This document shows positions 1 to 6,447 of a DNA stretch of 14,924 bases, in pieces. The notes under the pieces were generated by a model. The model was not told the DNA's origin. It searched no databases and saw only the letters and a list, made by a program, of their open reading frames with translations. Position numbers and translations under genes: made by a program. Each line of letters opens with the position of its first letter. Positions within the stretch are counted from its first letter, which is position 1. The stretch comes from Clostridia bacterium (GTDB lineage: Bacteria > Bacillota_A > Clostridia > Oscillospirales > CAG-272): the NCBI GenBank assembly GCA_017414585.1, contig JAFQLN010000035.1, positions 1-14,924 of the forward strand. The letters are read 5' to 3'.

Positions 1-1
1 T

Positions 2-577
2 GTTACATGCAACATGACCAATGCCATTGATGTGGATGGTACAAACACAGAGGATCTGACAAAAGCCGCTCTAACCTGCCGCAAACAGATGGATTCCATT
101 GTACAATATCTTCGTACCTACGTTCCCGGCTATGAAAACTGTTATGTCATCAGTTCCGCATCCCTGATCGGCATCCGCGAAACAAGGCACTTCAAAGGAA
201 AGTACACCCTGACCGGAGAAGATATTCTCCGTGCGGAAGTATTTGACGATTATGTTGTACGGGACGCACACTTCAATTTTGATGTACACAACATCACCGG
301 AGCCGGACTGGACGAAACCGGTGTGCAGCATCACTGGAATCAGCCCAAGGGCTATACCATTCCGTACCGCTGTCTGCTTCCCGAAAAAAAGGAAAACCTG
401 CTTCTCTGCGGCAGAAATATTTCCGGCACGCACATCGCGCATTCCAACTTCCGCGTCATGCCGATCTGTGTGGGAATCGGTGAAGCAGCGGGTACGGCAG
501 CCGCGATTGCATCCCTCGAAAACCGTTCGCTGACTGACATCCATGCCGCTGAAATCCGTGCACGCATCGGTATCTGA
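2..577 (+). CDS. FAD-dependent oxidoreductase, C-terminal part (5' end outside window)
   Basis: The reading frame is open from base 2 through the in-frame ATG at 14, so this is the tail of a longer gene and the ATG at 14 is probably internal. The C-terminal pattern, including GIGEAAGTAAAIA near 473-511, is the FAD-contacting end of the FAD-dependent oxidoreductase family (PF12831 type). The complete gene at 5146-6363 has the equivalent GQAAGTAAAL. The preceding stretches ISSASLIGIRETRHFKGKYT and NLLLCGRNISGTHIAHSNFR are also typical of the family: a substrate-side segment, then a 'sites itself in the cavity' strand. The N-terminal dinucleotide fold lies outside the window. The substrate is unknown, because members are mostly uncharacterised flavoproteins often found near sugar-use genes. 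It ends in TGA and is convergent with ridA. No good + strand terminator follows it. Confidence 0.85.
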   Translation, partial: VTCNMTNAIDVDGTNTEDLTKAALTCRKQMDSIVQYLRTYVPGYENCYVISSASLIGIRETRHFKGKYTLTGEDILRAEVFDDYVVRDAHFNFDVHNITGAGLDETGVQHHWNQPKGYTIPYRCLLPEKKENLLLCGRNISGTHIAHSNFRVMPICVGIGEAAGTAAAIASLENRSLTDIHAAEIRARIGI

Positions 578-670
578 TCCGGCAGAAACAAACCGCTTTC
601 ATGAACGCAGAAATGCGGGGAGATACTTTCTGATGATTTACAAAGTAAACCGCAAGTACACACCCCGCAC

Positions 671-708
671 CTTAAAAAACCTTTGCCGGATCATTCCATC
701 CGGTAAAG
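671..708 (-). terminator. Intrinsic terminator on the - strand, downstream of ridA
   Basis: On the - strand a 10-bp stem (arms 699-708 and 681-690, one G-T pair, 8-nt loop) is followed directly by GTTTTTT (680-674). This is a standard Rho-independent shape. It lies about 115 bp beyond the ridA stop, so the transcript would have an unusually long 3' tail. On the + strand no T run follows the stem, so it should not end the oxidoreductase transcript. Confidence 0.6.
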
Positions 709-821
709 TGCAGATTCGGCTATTTTTACCCAGAATAAAGTTATCTATGAGGGGATGAAGTCACTGAGGAAAATCTTTTTATAAAGTTTTTCCCGGGCTG
801 AAGTCCCCTCTGTTTTTCTGG

Positions 822-1199
822 TCAGCCGATTTTTGCAATGACTTCCACTTCCACGAGCGATCCTTTCGGCAGGTCACGGACTGCCACACAGCTTCTTGCG
901 GGAGCGGAGGTGATATACTTCGCATAAACCGCGTTGAATGCTGCAAAATCCGCGATATCCGCGAGGAAGCAGGTCGTCTTGATGACGTTTTCAAAAGAAG
1001 ATCCGGCTGCTTCGAGAACAGCGGCAAGATTCTTCATCACCTGTTCGGTCTGTGCGGTCACATCGGTGCCGACCATCTCACCGGTTGTGGGATCGAGCGG
1101 AATCTGACCCGAGGTAAAAAGAAGATCGCCGACAACGGCTGCCTGCGAGTAAGGACCGATTGCCTTCGGTGCGTTGGGGGTAGAAATTTTCTGAATCAT
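822..1199 (-). CDS. ridA: RidA family enamine/imine deaminase
   Basis: The 125-residue product matches the usual length of the RidA/YjgF/UK114 family. These cytosolic trimers hydrolyse reactive 2-aminoacrylate and related enamines released by PLP enzymes. Family landmarks are in place: IGPYSQA (14-20, Tyr17), FTSGQIPLDP (28-37, Ser30), PARSCVAV (100-107, Arg102) and Glu117. These correspond by eye to Tyr17, Ser30, Arg105 and Glu120 of Salmonella RidA. I chose the ATG at 1199, which has AAAGGA about 10 bases upstream. A longer frame would need a TTG at 1226 and would read through the palindrome at 1222-1233. It is a single gene, divergent from araD. The extended -10 promoter is at 1241-1249. 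Confidence 0.93.
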   Translation of the reverse strand: MIQKISTPNAPKAIGPYSQAAVVGDLLFTSGQIPLDPTTGEMVGTDVTAQTEQVMKNLAAVLEAAGSSFENVIKTTCFLADIADFAAFNAVYAKYITSAPARSCVAVRDLPKGSLVEVEVIAKIG

Positions 1200-1221
1200 C
1201 AATTCTGTATCCTTTCCGTTT

Positions 1222-1233
1222 AACAATATTGTT
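1222..1233. promoter_or_regulatory. Perfect 12-bp palindrome in the ridA leader (possible operator)
   Basis: AACAATATTGTT is fully self-complementary. It sits immediately downstream of the ridA -10 box (1241-1246), where transcription should begin. That is a classic place for a repressor site, but no regulator can be named. An AT-rich 12-mer could also occur by chance. Confidence 0.35.
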
Positions 1234-1240
1234 CTCCGTT

Positions 1241-1249
1241 ATTATAGCA
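1241..1249 (-). promoter_or_regulatory. ridA promoter, extended -10
   Basis: The - strand reads TGCTATAAT, a perfect -10 with the TGn extension. No good -35 is seen at 16-18 bp, which is common when the extended -10 is present. The start of transcription would fall near 1234. Confidence 0.65.
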
Positions 1250-1327
1250 CAATTCGAAGCAAAAGAAAAGAGGATCATGCAATCGCCGAAGATTTTTCAT
1301 AAATTCTCAAAGTAAATGCACCGGATA

Positions 1328-1356
1328 TTGAAAAACAGGCAAAAATCTGTTATAAT
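1328..1356 (+). promoter_or_regulatory. araD-kinase promoter
   Basis: TTGAAA (1328-1333), a 17-bp spacer, then TATAAT (1351-1356) preceded by TG at 1348-1349. This is a near-consensus sigma-A promoter with an extended -10. The 5' leader before the araD start is only about 24 bases, leaving no room for a riboswitch. I saw no clear operator. Confidence 0.85.
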
Positions 1357-1386
1357 AAAGCAAAATTATCTGATCCGGAGGCTTTT

Positions 1387-2076
1387 ATGCTTGAAGAACT
1401 GAAAAAATCCGTTGCGAACGCCAATCTGCTCCTGCCGAAGCTGGGATTGGTTTCCTTTACTTGGGGGAATGTATCCGGGATAGACCGCGAAACAGGACTT
1501 GTTGTAATCAAGCCCTCCGGTGTTCCCTATGACGGTATGACGGCAGAAGATATGGTCATTGTCAATCTGGACGGAAAAGTTGTCGAAGGAAAGTGGAAGC
1601 CTTCCAGCGATACGCCTACCCATCTGGAGCTTTACAAAGCCTTCGCTGATATCGGCGGTGTTGTCCACACGCATTCCCGCTGGGCGACAACCTTTGCACA
1701 GGCAGGCATGGGCATTCCCGCGATGGGCACGACGCAGGGAGATTATTTCTACGGGGAGATTCCCTGTACCCGCGACATGACCGCTGAGGAAATCCGCGGA
1801 GCATATGAAAAAGAAACCGGCAGTGTCATCATCGAAACCTTTGGCGGAAAAGACCCCAATGCCATCCCCGGTGTGGTTGTCAAGAATCACGGACCGTTTG
1901 CATGGGGCAAAAATCCCGACGAAGCGGTGCACAACGCGGCAGTCATGGAAGAAGTTGCGTTCATGGACTGGCACGCCATGATTCTCAATCCCTCTGCCGG
2001 ACAAATGCCGCAGGTTCTTCTGGACAAGCACTACCTCCGCAAGCATGGAGCAAACGCCTACTACGGACAGGGCTGA
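1387..2076 (+). CDS. araD: L-ribulose-5-phosphate 4-epimerase
   Basis: This cytosolic class II aldolase-fold enzyme converts L-ribulose 5-phosphate to D-xylulose 5-phosphate, the last step of L-arabinose use. The 229 residues align almost end to end with E. coli AraD (231). TWGNVSGID (25-33), [11 protein letters not shown] (42-52) and [13 protein letters not shown] (71-83) form the substrate site. The metal-binding histidines are His94 and His96 (VHTHSR) and His168 (NHGPFAWGK). Asp119 (GDYFYG) and Tyr226 (AYYGQ) match the E. coli catalytic Asp120 and Tyr229. One nearby residue differs: Gln117 replaces the His of E. coli TTHADY. CCGGAGG lies six bases before the ATG. It is followed 75 bp later by an FGGY kinase in the same direction with no terminator between. 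Isomerase araA is not in the window. Confidence 0.95.
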   Translation: MLEELKKSVANANLLLPKLGLVSFTWGNVSGIDRETGLVVIKPSGVPYDGMTAEDMVIVNLDGKVVEGKWKPSSDTPTHLELYKAFADIGGVVHTHSRWATTFAQAGMGIPAMGTTQGDYFYGEIPCTRDMTAEEIRGAYEKETGSVIIETFGGKDPNAIPGVVVKNHGPFAWGKNPDEAVHNAAVMEEVAFMDWHAMILNPSAGQMPQVLLDKHYLRKHGANAYYGQG

Positions 2077-2151
2077 CCGCTGTTTGCCGCACGTTCCTCT
2101 GTTTGACCGAAACTGCCAGATATAAATCGTTCATTTATAAAGGAGAATTCC

Positions 2152-3720
2152 ATGGATCTCTTGAAAACCACACTGGGTATTGAGCTGGGCTCCACAAAAA
2201 TTAAGGGTGTTCTGCTCGACGAAAAACACAATATCATTGCGTCCGGGGACTATGACTGGGAAAATCAGCTGATTGACGGCATCTGGACCTACTCCCTCGA
2301 CAAAGTTCACGAAGGAATCCGCACCTGCTACGCCAATCTCGCGGCTGATTTCAGGAAAAAATCCGGTACAGCACTCACCAAAGTCGGCATGATCGGCATT
2401 TCCGGCATGATGCACGGCTATCTCGCGTTTGATGAAGCGGGCAGTCTGCTCGTCCCGTTCCGCACTTGGCGCAACACCATCACGGGCAAAGCAGCTGAAA
2501 CGCTCTCCGCACTGTTCGGTTTCAATGTTCCCCAGCGCTGGAGCATCGCACATATCGGACAGGCGATTCTGAACGGCGAGGAGCATCTCCCACGTCTCGC
2601 TCACCTCACCACGCTCTGCGGCTGCATCCACGAAAAGCTGACCGGTCAGAAGGTTCTCGGCGTGGGAGAAGCATCCGGTATGTTCCCGATCGACTCGGAC
2701 ATCCTGGACTATGACCGCACGATGACGGAAAAATTCGACGCCTTCTCCGCTGAACACGGTTACACATGGAAGATCACAGATCTGCTTCCGAAGGTTCTCA
2801 CAGCCGGGGATGACGCAGGCATTCTCACCGAAGAAGGTGCCCGTTTCCTCGATCAGACCGGCACACTGGAAGCGGGAATTCCGCTCTGTCCGCCGGAAGG
2901 GGATGCCGGAACGGGTATGGTGGCGACCAATTCCGTCAAGCTCTATACGGGCAATGTCTCCGCAGGCACATCCGACTTTGCCATGGTTGTTGTCGATCAT
3001 CAGCCGGCAATGCACCGCGAAATCGACATGGTCACAACACCCGCAGGTCTGCCCGTTGCCATGGTGCACTGCAACAACTGCACCTCCGATATCAATGCAT
3101 GGGCAGGACTGTTTGCAGATTTTCTCCGCGCGGCAGGACTCGAGCTTTCCACCGACGCGCTTTATACAACGCTTTTCCGTGCTGCGCTCGACGGTGAAAA
3201 GGACTGCGGTGGACTGCTCTCTTACAACTACTTCTCCGGCGAAGGCATCACCGATGTGGACGAAGGCAGACCGGTCTTCCTGCATCAGCCCGATGCGAAA
3301 ATGACTCTCGGCAATTTCATGCGCACGCATCTGCTCTCCGCCCTCGCAACGCTCAAAATGGGGCTGGACATTCTCACGAAGGAAGAAAAAATCCGCATCG
3401 ACAAGCTGTACGGGCACGGCGGTTTCTTCCGAGTACCCGAAGCCGGTCAGCGTATGCTCTCGGCAGCCGCAGCATCTCCCGTATCCGTCATGAAAACAGC
3501 GGGCAGCGGCGGTCCCTACGGCATGGCTCTTCTGGCGGCATACAAGCTGAATCGAGAAGCCGGCGAAACGCTCGAAGATTATCTTGAAAACAAGGTCTTC
3601 GCTTCTGCCGAATCCTCCACACTCATGGCGGATCAGGCGGACATCGACGGTTTCAACGCCTTCCTCGAATCCTATCGCAAGGCATTCCCCGTAGAACTTG
3701 CGGCGATTGCAAATTTCTGA
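2152..3720 (+). CDS. FGGY-family carbohydrate kinase, probable L-ribulokinase
   Basis: This 522-residue sugar kinase of the FGGY/actin-like ATPase family should phosphorylate a ketopentose or polyol in the cytosol. The phosphate-1 loop is LGIELGSTKIKG (8-19) and a substrate loop is GISGMMHG (82-89). Asp251 (EGDAGTG) is in the place of the catalytic base, GTS (272-274) is the phosphate-2 region, and AGSGGPYGMA near the C-terminus is the adenosine region. It differs from classical AraB, and its glycine-rich adenosine motif lacks the usual xylulokinase form. Its place after araD suggests L-ribulose as substrate. FGGY ribulokinases unrelated by orthology to AraB are known (AraK type in Clostridium acetobutylicum). 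L-xylulose or another ketose remains possible. AAAGGAG gives a strong ribosome binding site. A terminator follows. Confidence 0.85.
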   Translation: MDLLKTTLGIELGSTKIKGVLLDEKHNIIASGDYDWENQLIDGIWTYSLDKVHEGIRTCYANLAADFRKKSGTALTKVGMIGISGMMHGYLAFDEAGSLLVPFRTWRNTITGKAAETLSALFGFNVPQRWSIAHIGQAILNGEEHLPRLAHLTTLCGCIHEKLTGQKVLGVGEASGMFPIDSDILDYDRTMTEKFDAFSAEHGYTWKITDLLPKVLTAGDDAGILTEEGARFLDQTGTLEAGIPLCPPEGDAGTGMVATNSVKLYTGNVSAGTSDFAMVVVDHQPAMHREIDMVTTPAGLPVAMVHCNNCTSDINAWAGLFADFLRAAGLELSTDALYTTLFRAALDGEKDCGGLLSYNYFSGEGITDVDEGRPVFLHQPDAKMTLGNFMRTHLLSALATLKMGLDILTKEEKIRIDKLYGHGGFFRVPEAGQRMLSAAAASPVSVMKTAGSGGPYGMALLAAYKLNREAGETLEDYLENKVFASAESSTLMADQADIDGFNAFLESYRKAFPVELAAIANF

Positions 3721-3737
3721 TTCTTTGCGAAAAACAT

Positions 3738-3781
3738 AAAAGATTCCCCGATCCGTTCATAGCGGCAGGGAATCTTTTTTT
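3738..3781. terminator. Strong intrinsic terminator, probably bidirectional
   Basis: A perfect 11-bp stem (AAAAGATTCCC at 3738-3748, its complement at 3768-3778) encloses a loop with a further CCG/CGG pairing. A run of seven T (3775-3781) ends the + strand stem, terminating the araD-kinase transcript. Read on the - strand the stem is followed by TTTTATGTTTTT, so it can also end the XRE regulator transcript, whose stop codon is only 28 bp away. Confidence 0.9.
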
Positions 3782-3808
3782 CGGATTGCGAGGTCGGCTT
3801 ACAAGAGA

Positions 3809-4915
3809 TTATTTTGCGTACTGCTTCAATGTCTCAGCAACAGCAGCAAAGCGGGGATTTTCCCGGATGCAATCGTATCGTGCATGTTCCAATCGTTCAA
3901 GCATCCAATAGCAGTTTGTATGTTCTGTCAGTTCATGAAAATCCCTGCCCGGTTCGGGATAAACCAGCTGATCGGTAAGGATGGATGTGTAATGCTTGCC
4001 GTGATCATGGATATAAGACTGATCATATGCCGCCGCATGAAAACACATCTTTTCAAGAGATAAAAGCGCTTCCTCTGTTTTCCCCTGTGCAATCTGATAG
4101 GTAGAGAGCAGCCAGTCGTTGAACGCAATCCTCGTATGGTAAAACATCAGATTCTCCCCGTATATCATGTAATAGAGCTGACTGGATATGCGAAGCATCT
4201 CTGTTTTTCGATCCCATGTTGACGGAGCGTTCGGCAGTTCTTCATCGAGCACTAAATTGCGGATGGCGATTCCCAGCGCATCGGTGAGTTTTTCAATTTC
4301 ATCCTGCTTATAAAATTCCGTTTTTCCGTCACCGACACCGTCGGCAAGTGCAGATTCGCGGCGGTATTTCATGGGTGTCAGCATACAGGCAGCTTCCATA
4401 GCTTTCTCGCACTGTTTCGATTCTCCGTAAATATTGATCAGAAGATAGATCGCATCATATCGGATATTTTCATCGCGGCACGCATCAATCACGGATGTAC
4501 ACAGATTTTCAATTTCCCGCAAAAGATCGGGCGAACGGTTCTCTTCCCATATATGATACAGACAAACAGCAAGATTCTCTTTGATCTCACAATCGGCAGG
4601 ATATACGGCATTCGCATTTCTCGCAAAGGCAAGCCGTTCTTCGATTGTCCCGACCTCGGAAAGCCGGGCAAGTTCTTTTTTGACTTTCGCCAGTTCCTCT
4701 TCCCGTTCGGAACGCTTATAGCCAAGAAGTACGTCCGTACTGACAGCAAAAAAATCCGCCAGTGCCGGAACAAGCTCCAGATCCGGATATCCGCCTTCGG
4801 ATTCCCAGCGTGAGACTGCCTGCGGTGTAACCCCGAGCGCAGCAGCCAGTGTATCCTGCGTCATGCTTTTTTCCAGACGGAGTTTTTTTATCATCGCACC
4901 AATTTTTATGTTCAT
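3809..4915 (-). CDS. XRE-family helix-turn-helix regulator with large uncharacterised C-terminal domain
   Basis: The first 65 residues are a clear HTH_3 DNA-binding domain. Helices 2-3 are TQDTLAAALGVTPQAVSRWE (19-38), followed by the common GYPDLELVPALADFF segment and LLGY. A charged linker with coiled-coil character (about 68-90) leads to some 280 residues that look helical and repeat-like. They resemble a TPR-type sensor region but show no motif I can name. Total length is 368 residues from the ATG at 4915, chosen because GAGG lies six bases upstream. A longer frame would start at TTG. It is divergent from the oxidoreductase-MATE pair and likely controls it and itself. A palindrome at its own transcription start (4940-4949) supports autoregulation. 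No ligand can be inferred. Confidence 0.85.
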   Translation of the reverse strand: MNIKIGAMIKKLRLEKSMTQDTLAAALGVTPQAVSRWESEGGYPDLELVPALADFFAVSTDVLLGYKRSEREEELAKVKKELARLSEVGTIEERLAFARNANAVYPADCEIKENLAVCLYHIWEENRSPDLLREIENLCTSVIDACRDENIRYDAIYLLINIYGESKQCEKAMEAACMLTPMKYRRESALADGVGDGKTEFYKQDEIEKLTDALGIAIRNLVLDEELPNAPSTWDRKTEMLRISSQLYYMIYGENLMFYHTRIAFNDWLLSTYQIAQGKTEEALLSLEKMCFHAAAYDQSYIHDHGKHYTSILTDQLVYPEPGRDFHELTEHTNCYWMLERLEHARYDCIRENPRFAAVAETLKQYAK

Positions 4916-4939
4916 ATGATACCTCAAAAATCAGATTCT

Positions 4940-4949
4940 GTCAGCTGAC
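4940..4949. promoter_or_regulatory. Palindrome at the regulator's transcription start (possible autoregulatory operator)
   Basis: GTCAGCTGAC is a perfect 10-bp palindrome just downstream of the -10 box (4956-4961) of the XRE regulator, covering the expected +1. XRE proteins often bind short palindromes over their own promoter. No second copy was noticed near the divergent promoter. Confidence 0.35.
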
Positions 4950-4955
4950 GGTTAT

Positions 4956-4984
4956 ATTATAGCATACGGAACCTGCGCGATCAA
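4956..4984 (-). promoter_or_regulatory. Promoter of the XRE regulator
   Basis: On the - strand TTGATC (4984-4979), 17 bp, then TATAAT (4961-4956) preceded by TGC, an extended -10. The -35 overlaps a direct repeat of GATCAAT (4979-4992). Confidence 0.75.
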
Positions 4985-5007
4985 TGATCAATCCGTTGTT
5001 GTGCACA

Positions 5008-5022
5008 TCAAGCGTTGCTTGA
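5008..5022. promoter_or_regulatory. Inverted repeat between divergent promoters (possible operator)
   Basis: TCAAGCGTTGCTTGA is a 6-bp inverted repeat with a 3-bp centre. It lies between the -35 boxes of the divergent regulator and oxidoreductase promoters. Size and position suit a dimeric HTH protein, but binding is inference only. Confidence 0.35.
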
Positions 5023-5085
5023 CCTCGTCTTCTGGACTTCAACCATGCAGCTTTTGATCCACTTTCCTCAATTTTTCGATGCCGC

Positions 5086-5114
5086 TTTACAGAAGTTTCA
5101 TTTCGTGGTATAAT
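5086..5114 (+). promoter_or_regulatory. Promoter of the oxidoreductase-MATE pair
   Basis: TTTACA (5086-5091), a 17-bp spacer and TATAAT (5109-5114) with TGG before it (extended -10). Transcription would start near 5121, about 25 bases ahead of the start codon at 5146. Confidence 0.82.
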
Positions 5115-5145
5115 ATAGTATCATATCTTATCTGCGGAGTTCACT

Positions 5146-6363
5146 ATGATCAACGAACATATTCAGACAAAAATCACAAAAAGCTGTGATGTCCTTGTAT
5201 GCGGCGGAGGATTTGCGGGCATTTCTGCGGCACTGGCTGCTGCCAGACACGGAAAGAAAGTCATTCTTCTCGAAAAGCAGTACATACTCGGCGGTCTCGG
5301 TACGGCGGGACTGGTGACAATCTATCTTCCCCTTTGCGACGGTATGGGACGACAGATTTCCTTCGGAATTGCGGAGGAACTTCTGAAGCTGTCCGTTTCG
5401 ATGGGTGCGGAGGCAGACTATCCTGCCAACTGGCTCGACAGTGCGGATCCCTCCGGCAGAAACGAAAACAGCCGCCGGTATCAGGTTCGCTATAATCCGC
5501 ATATTTTCGCCATTCTTGCCGAACAGCTGCTTTTGCAGGAAGGCGTGCAGATTCTTTACGGAACGTATGCCGCCGCTGTCCATAAAGACGGAGACAGAAT
5601 TGACTCTGTCATCATCGAAAACAAGTCCGGCAGACAGGCAATCCGTGTATCCTCCTGCGTCGATGCAACAGGCGATTGCGATATCGCGGCATTCGCCGGT
5701 GCTCCGACGGAAGTTTTCGGACAGGGAAATATTCTCGCAGCGTGGTACTACCTGCTCGATCAGACGGGATACCATCTCAATGCGCTTGGATTCTGTGATA
5801 TTCCGGAAGAAGACAAAAACGAGCACAACCGCGTGAATCAGCTGGTTCCGAAGCGGTTTGCGGGGCTGGACGGAGACGAACTCTCGGAAATGACCGTCCT
5901 CTCCCACGCTTCCCTGCTCAGCGATCTGAAGAAAAAACGGCAGAACGATCCCACCGTTGTCCCGACCTGCATAGCTTCCATCCCGCAGATCCGCATGACC
6001 CGGCGAATCCGCGGAGAGTACACGCTCGATACCGCGCACGCACATACCTGTTTTGCGGATTCCGTCGGCATGGTATCGAACTGGAAAAAACGCGGTCCCG
6101 TTTATGAAGTTCCCTTCTCCACGCTGTATTCCAAGGAAGTCAGAAATCTCATCACCGCGGGCAGATGCACTTCCGTCACCGACAGTATGTGGGATATCAT
6201 GCGCGTCATCCCATGCTGTGCGGTCACCGGACAGGCTGCGGGTACGGCGGCGGCACTCACGGACGATTTTTCCGCGCTGGATGTGTCCGTTCTGCAGGCA
6301 CTCTTGCAGAAAGACGGCGTAATCCTGCACGAAAAGGATCTGCCCGGACATACGCAGAACTGA
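5146..6363 (+). CDS. FAD-dependent oxidoreductase (PF12831-type), full length
   Basis: The 405-residue flavoprotein opens with a Rossmann fold: VLVCGGGFAGISAALAAAR (16-34, GxGxxG type) and a strand ending LLEK, whose Glu43 should bind the FAD ribose. CVDATGDCDIAAFAGAP (171-187) and GQAAGTAAAL (362-371) are the two other FAD-contact signatures. It lacks a signal peptide or membrane segment, so it is cytosolic. Family members oxidise or dehydrogenate poorly known small molecules. The substrate here is not identifiable. It is a relative of the partial gene at 2-577 but clearly a different sequence. GCGGAG precedes the ATG. It is transcribed first, with a MATE exporter 84 bp downstream, and lies divergent from an XRE regulator. 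That layout suggests a regulated unit for modifying and exporting a compound. Confidence 0.88.
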   Translation: MINEHIQTKITKSCDVLVCGGGFAGISAALAAARHGKKVILLEKQYILGGLGTAGLVTIYLPLCDGMGRQISFGIAEELLKLSVSMGAEADYPANWLDSADPSGRNENSRRYQVRYNPHIFAILAEQLLLQEGVQILYGTYAAAVHKDGDRIDSVIIENKSGRQAIRVSSCVDATGDCDIAAFAGAPTEVFGQGNILAAWYYLLDQTGYHLNALGFCDIPEEDKNEHNRVNQLVPKRFAGLDGDELSEMTVLSHASLLSDLKKKRQNDPTVVPTCIASIPQIRMTRRIRGEYTLDTAHAHTCFADSVGMVSNWKKRGPVYEVPFSTLYSKEVRNLITAGRCTSVTDSMWDIMRVIPCCAVTGQAAGTAAALTDDFSALDVSVLQALLQKDGVILHEKDLPGHTQN

Positions 6364-6447
6364 TCTATACCGCATAACCGCACGCTTTTCTCTGTTTCAT
6401 ACGCAGAATACCAATATAACGATCATCTCAAAGAAATCAGGCACACC

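Noticed and set aside
606..617. CGCA-GAAA-TGCG hairpin after the first oxidoreductase gene
   Set aside because: The stem is only four base pairs and no T run follows on the + strand, so it is not a convincing terminator.
776..803. AT-rich possible hairpin just past the ridA stop
   Set aside because: Pairing is imperfect and weak. The stem at 681-708 with its T run is a far better terminator candidate.
2131..3417. 428-codon - strand open frame opposite the FGGY kinase
   Set aside because: Antisense shadow of a gene with clear kinase motifs, with no start signals and no family resemblance.
5128..6375. 415-codon - strand open frame opposite the FAD oxidoreductase
   Set aside because: The + strand frame has all FAD motifs, a promoter and a binding site. 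The antisense frame is a codon-usage shadow.
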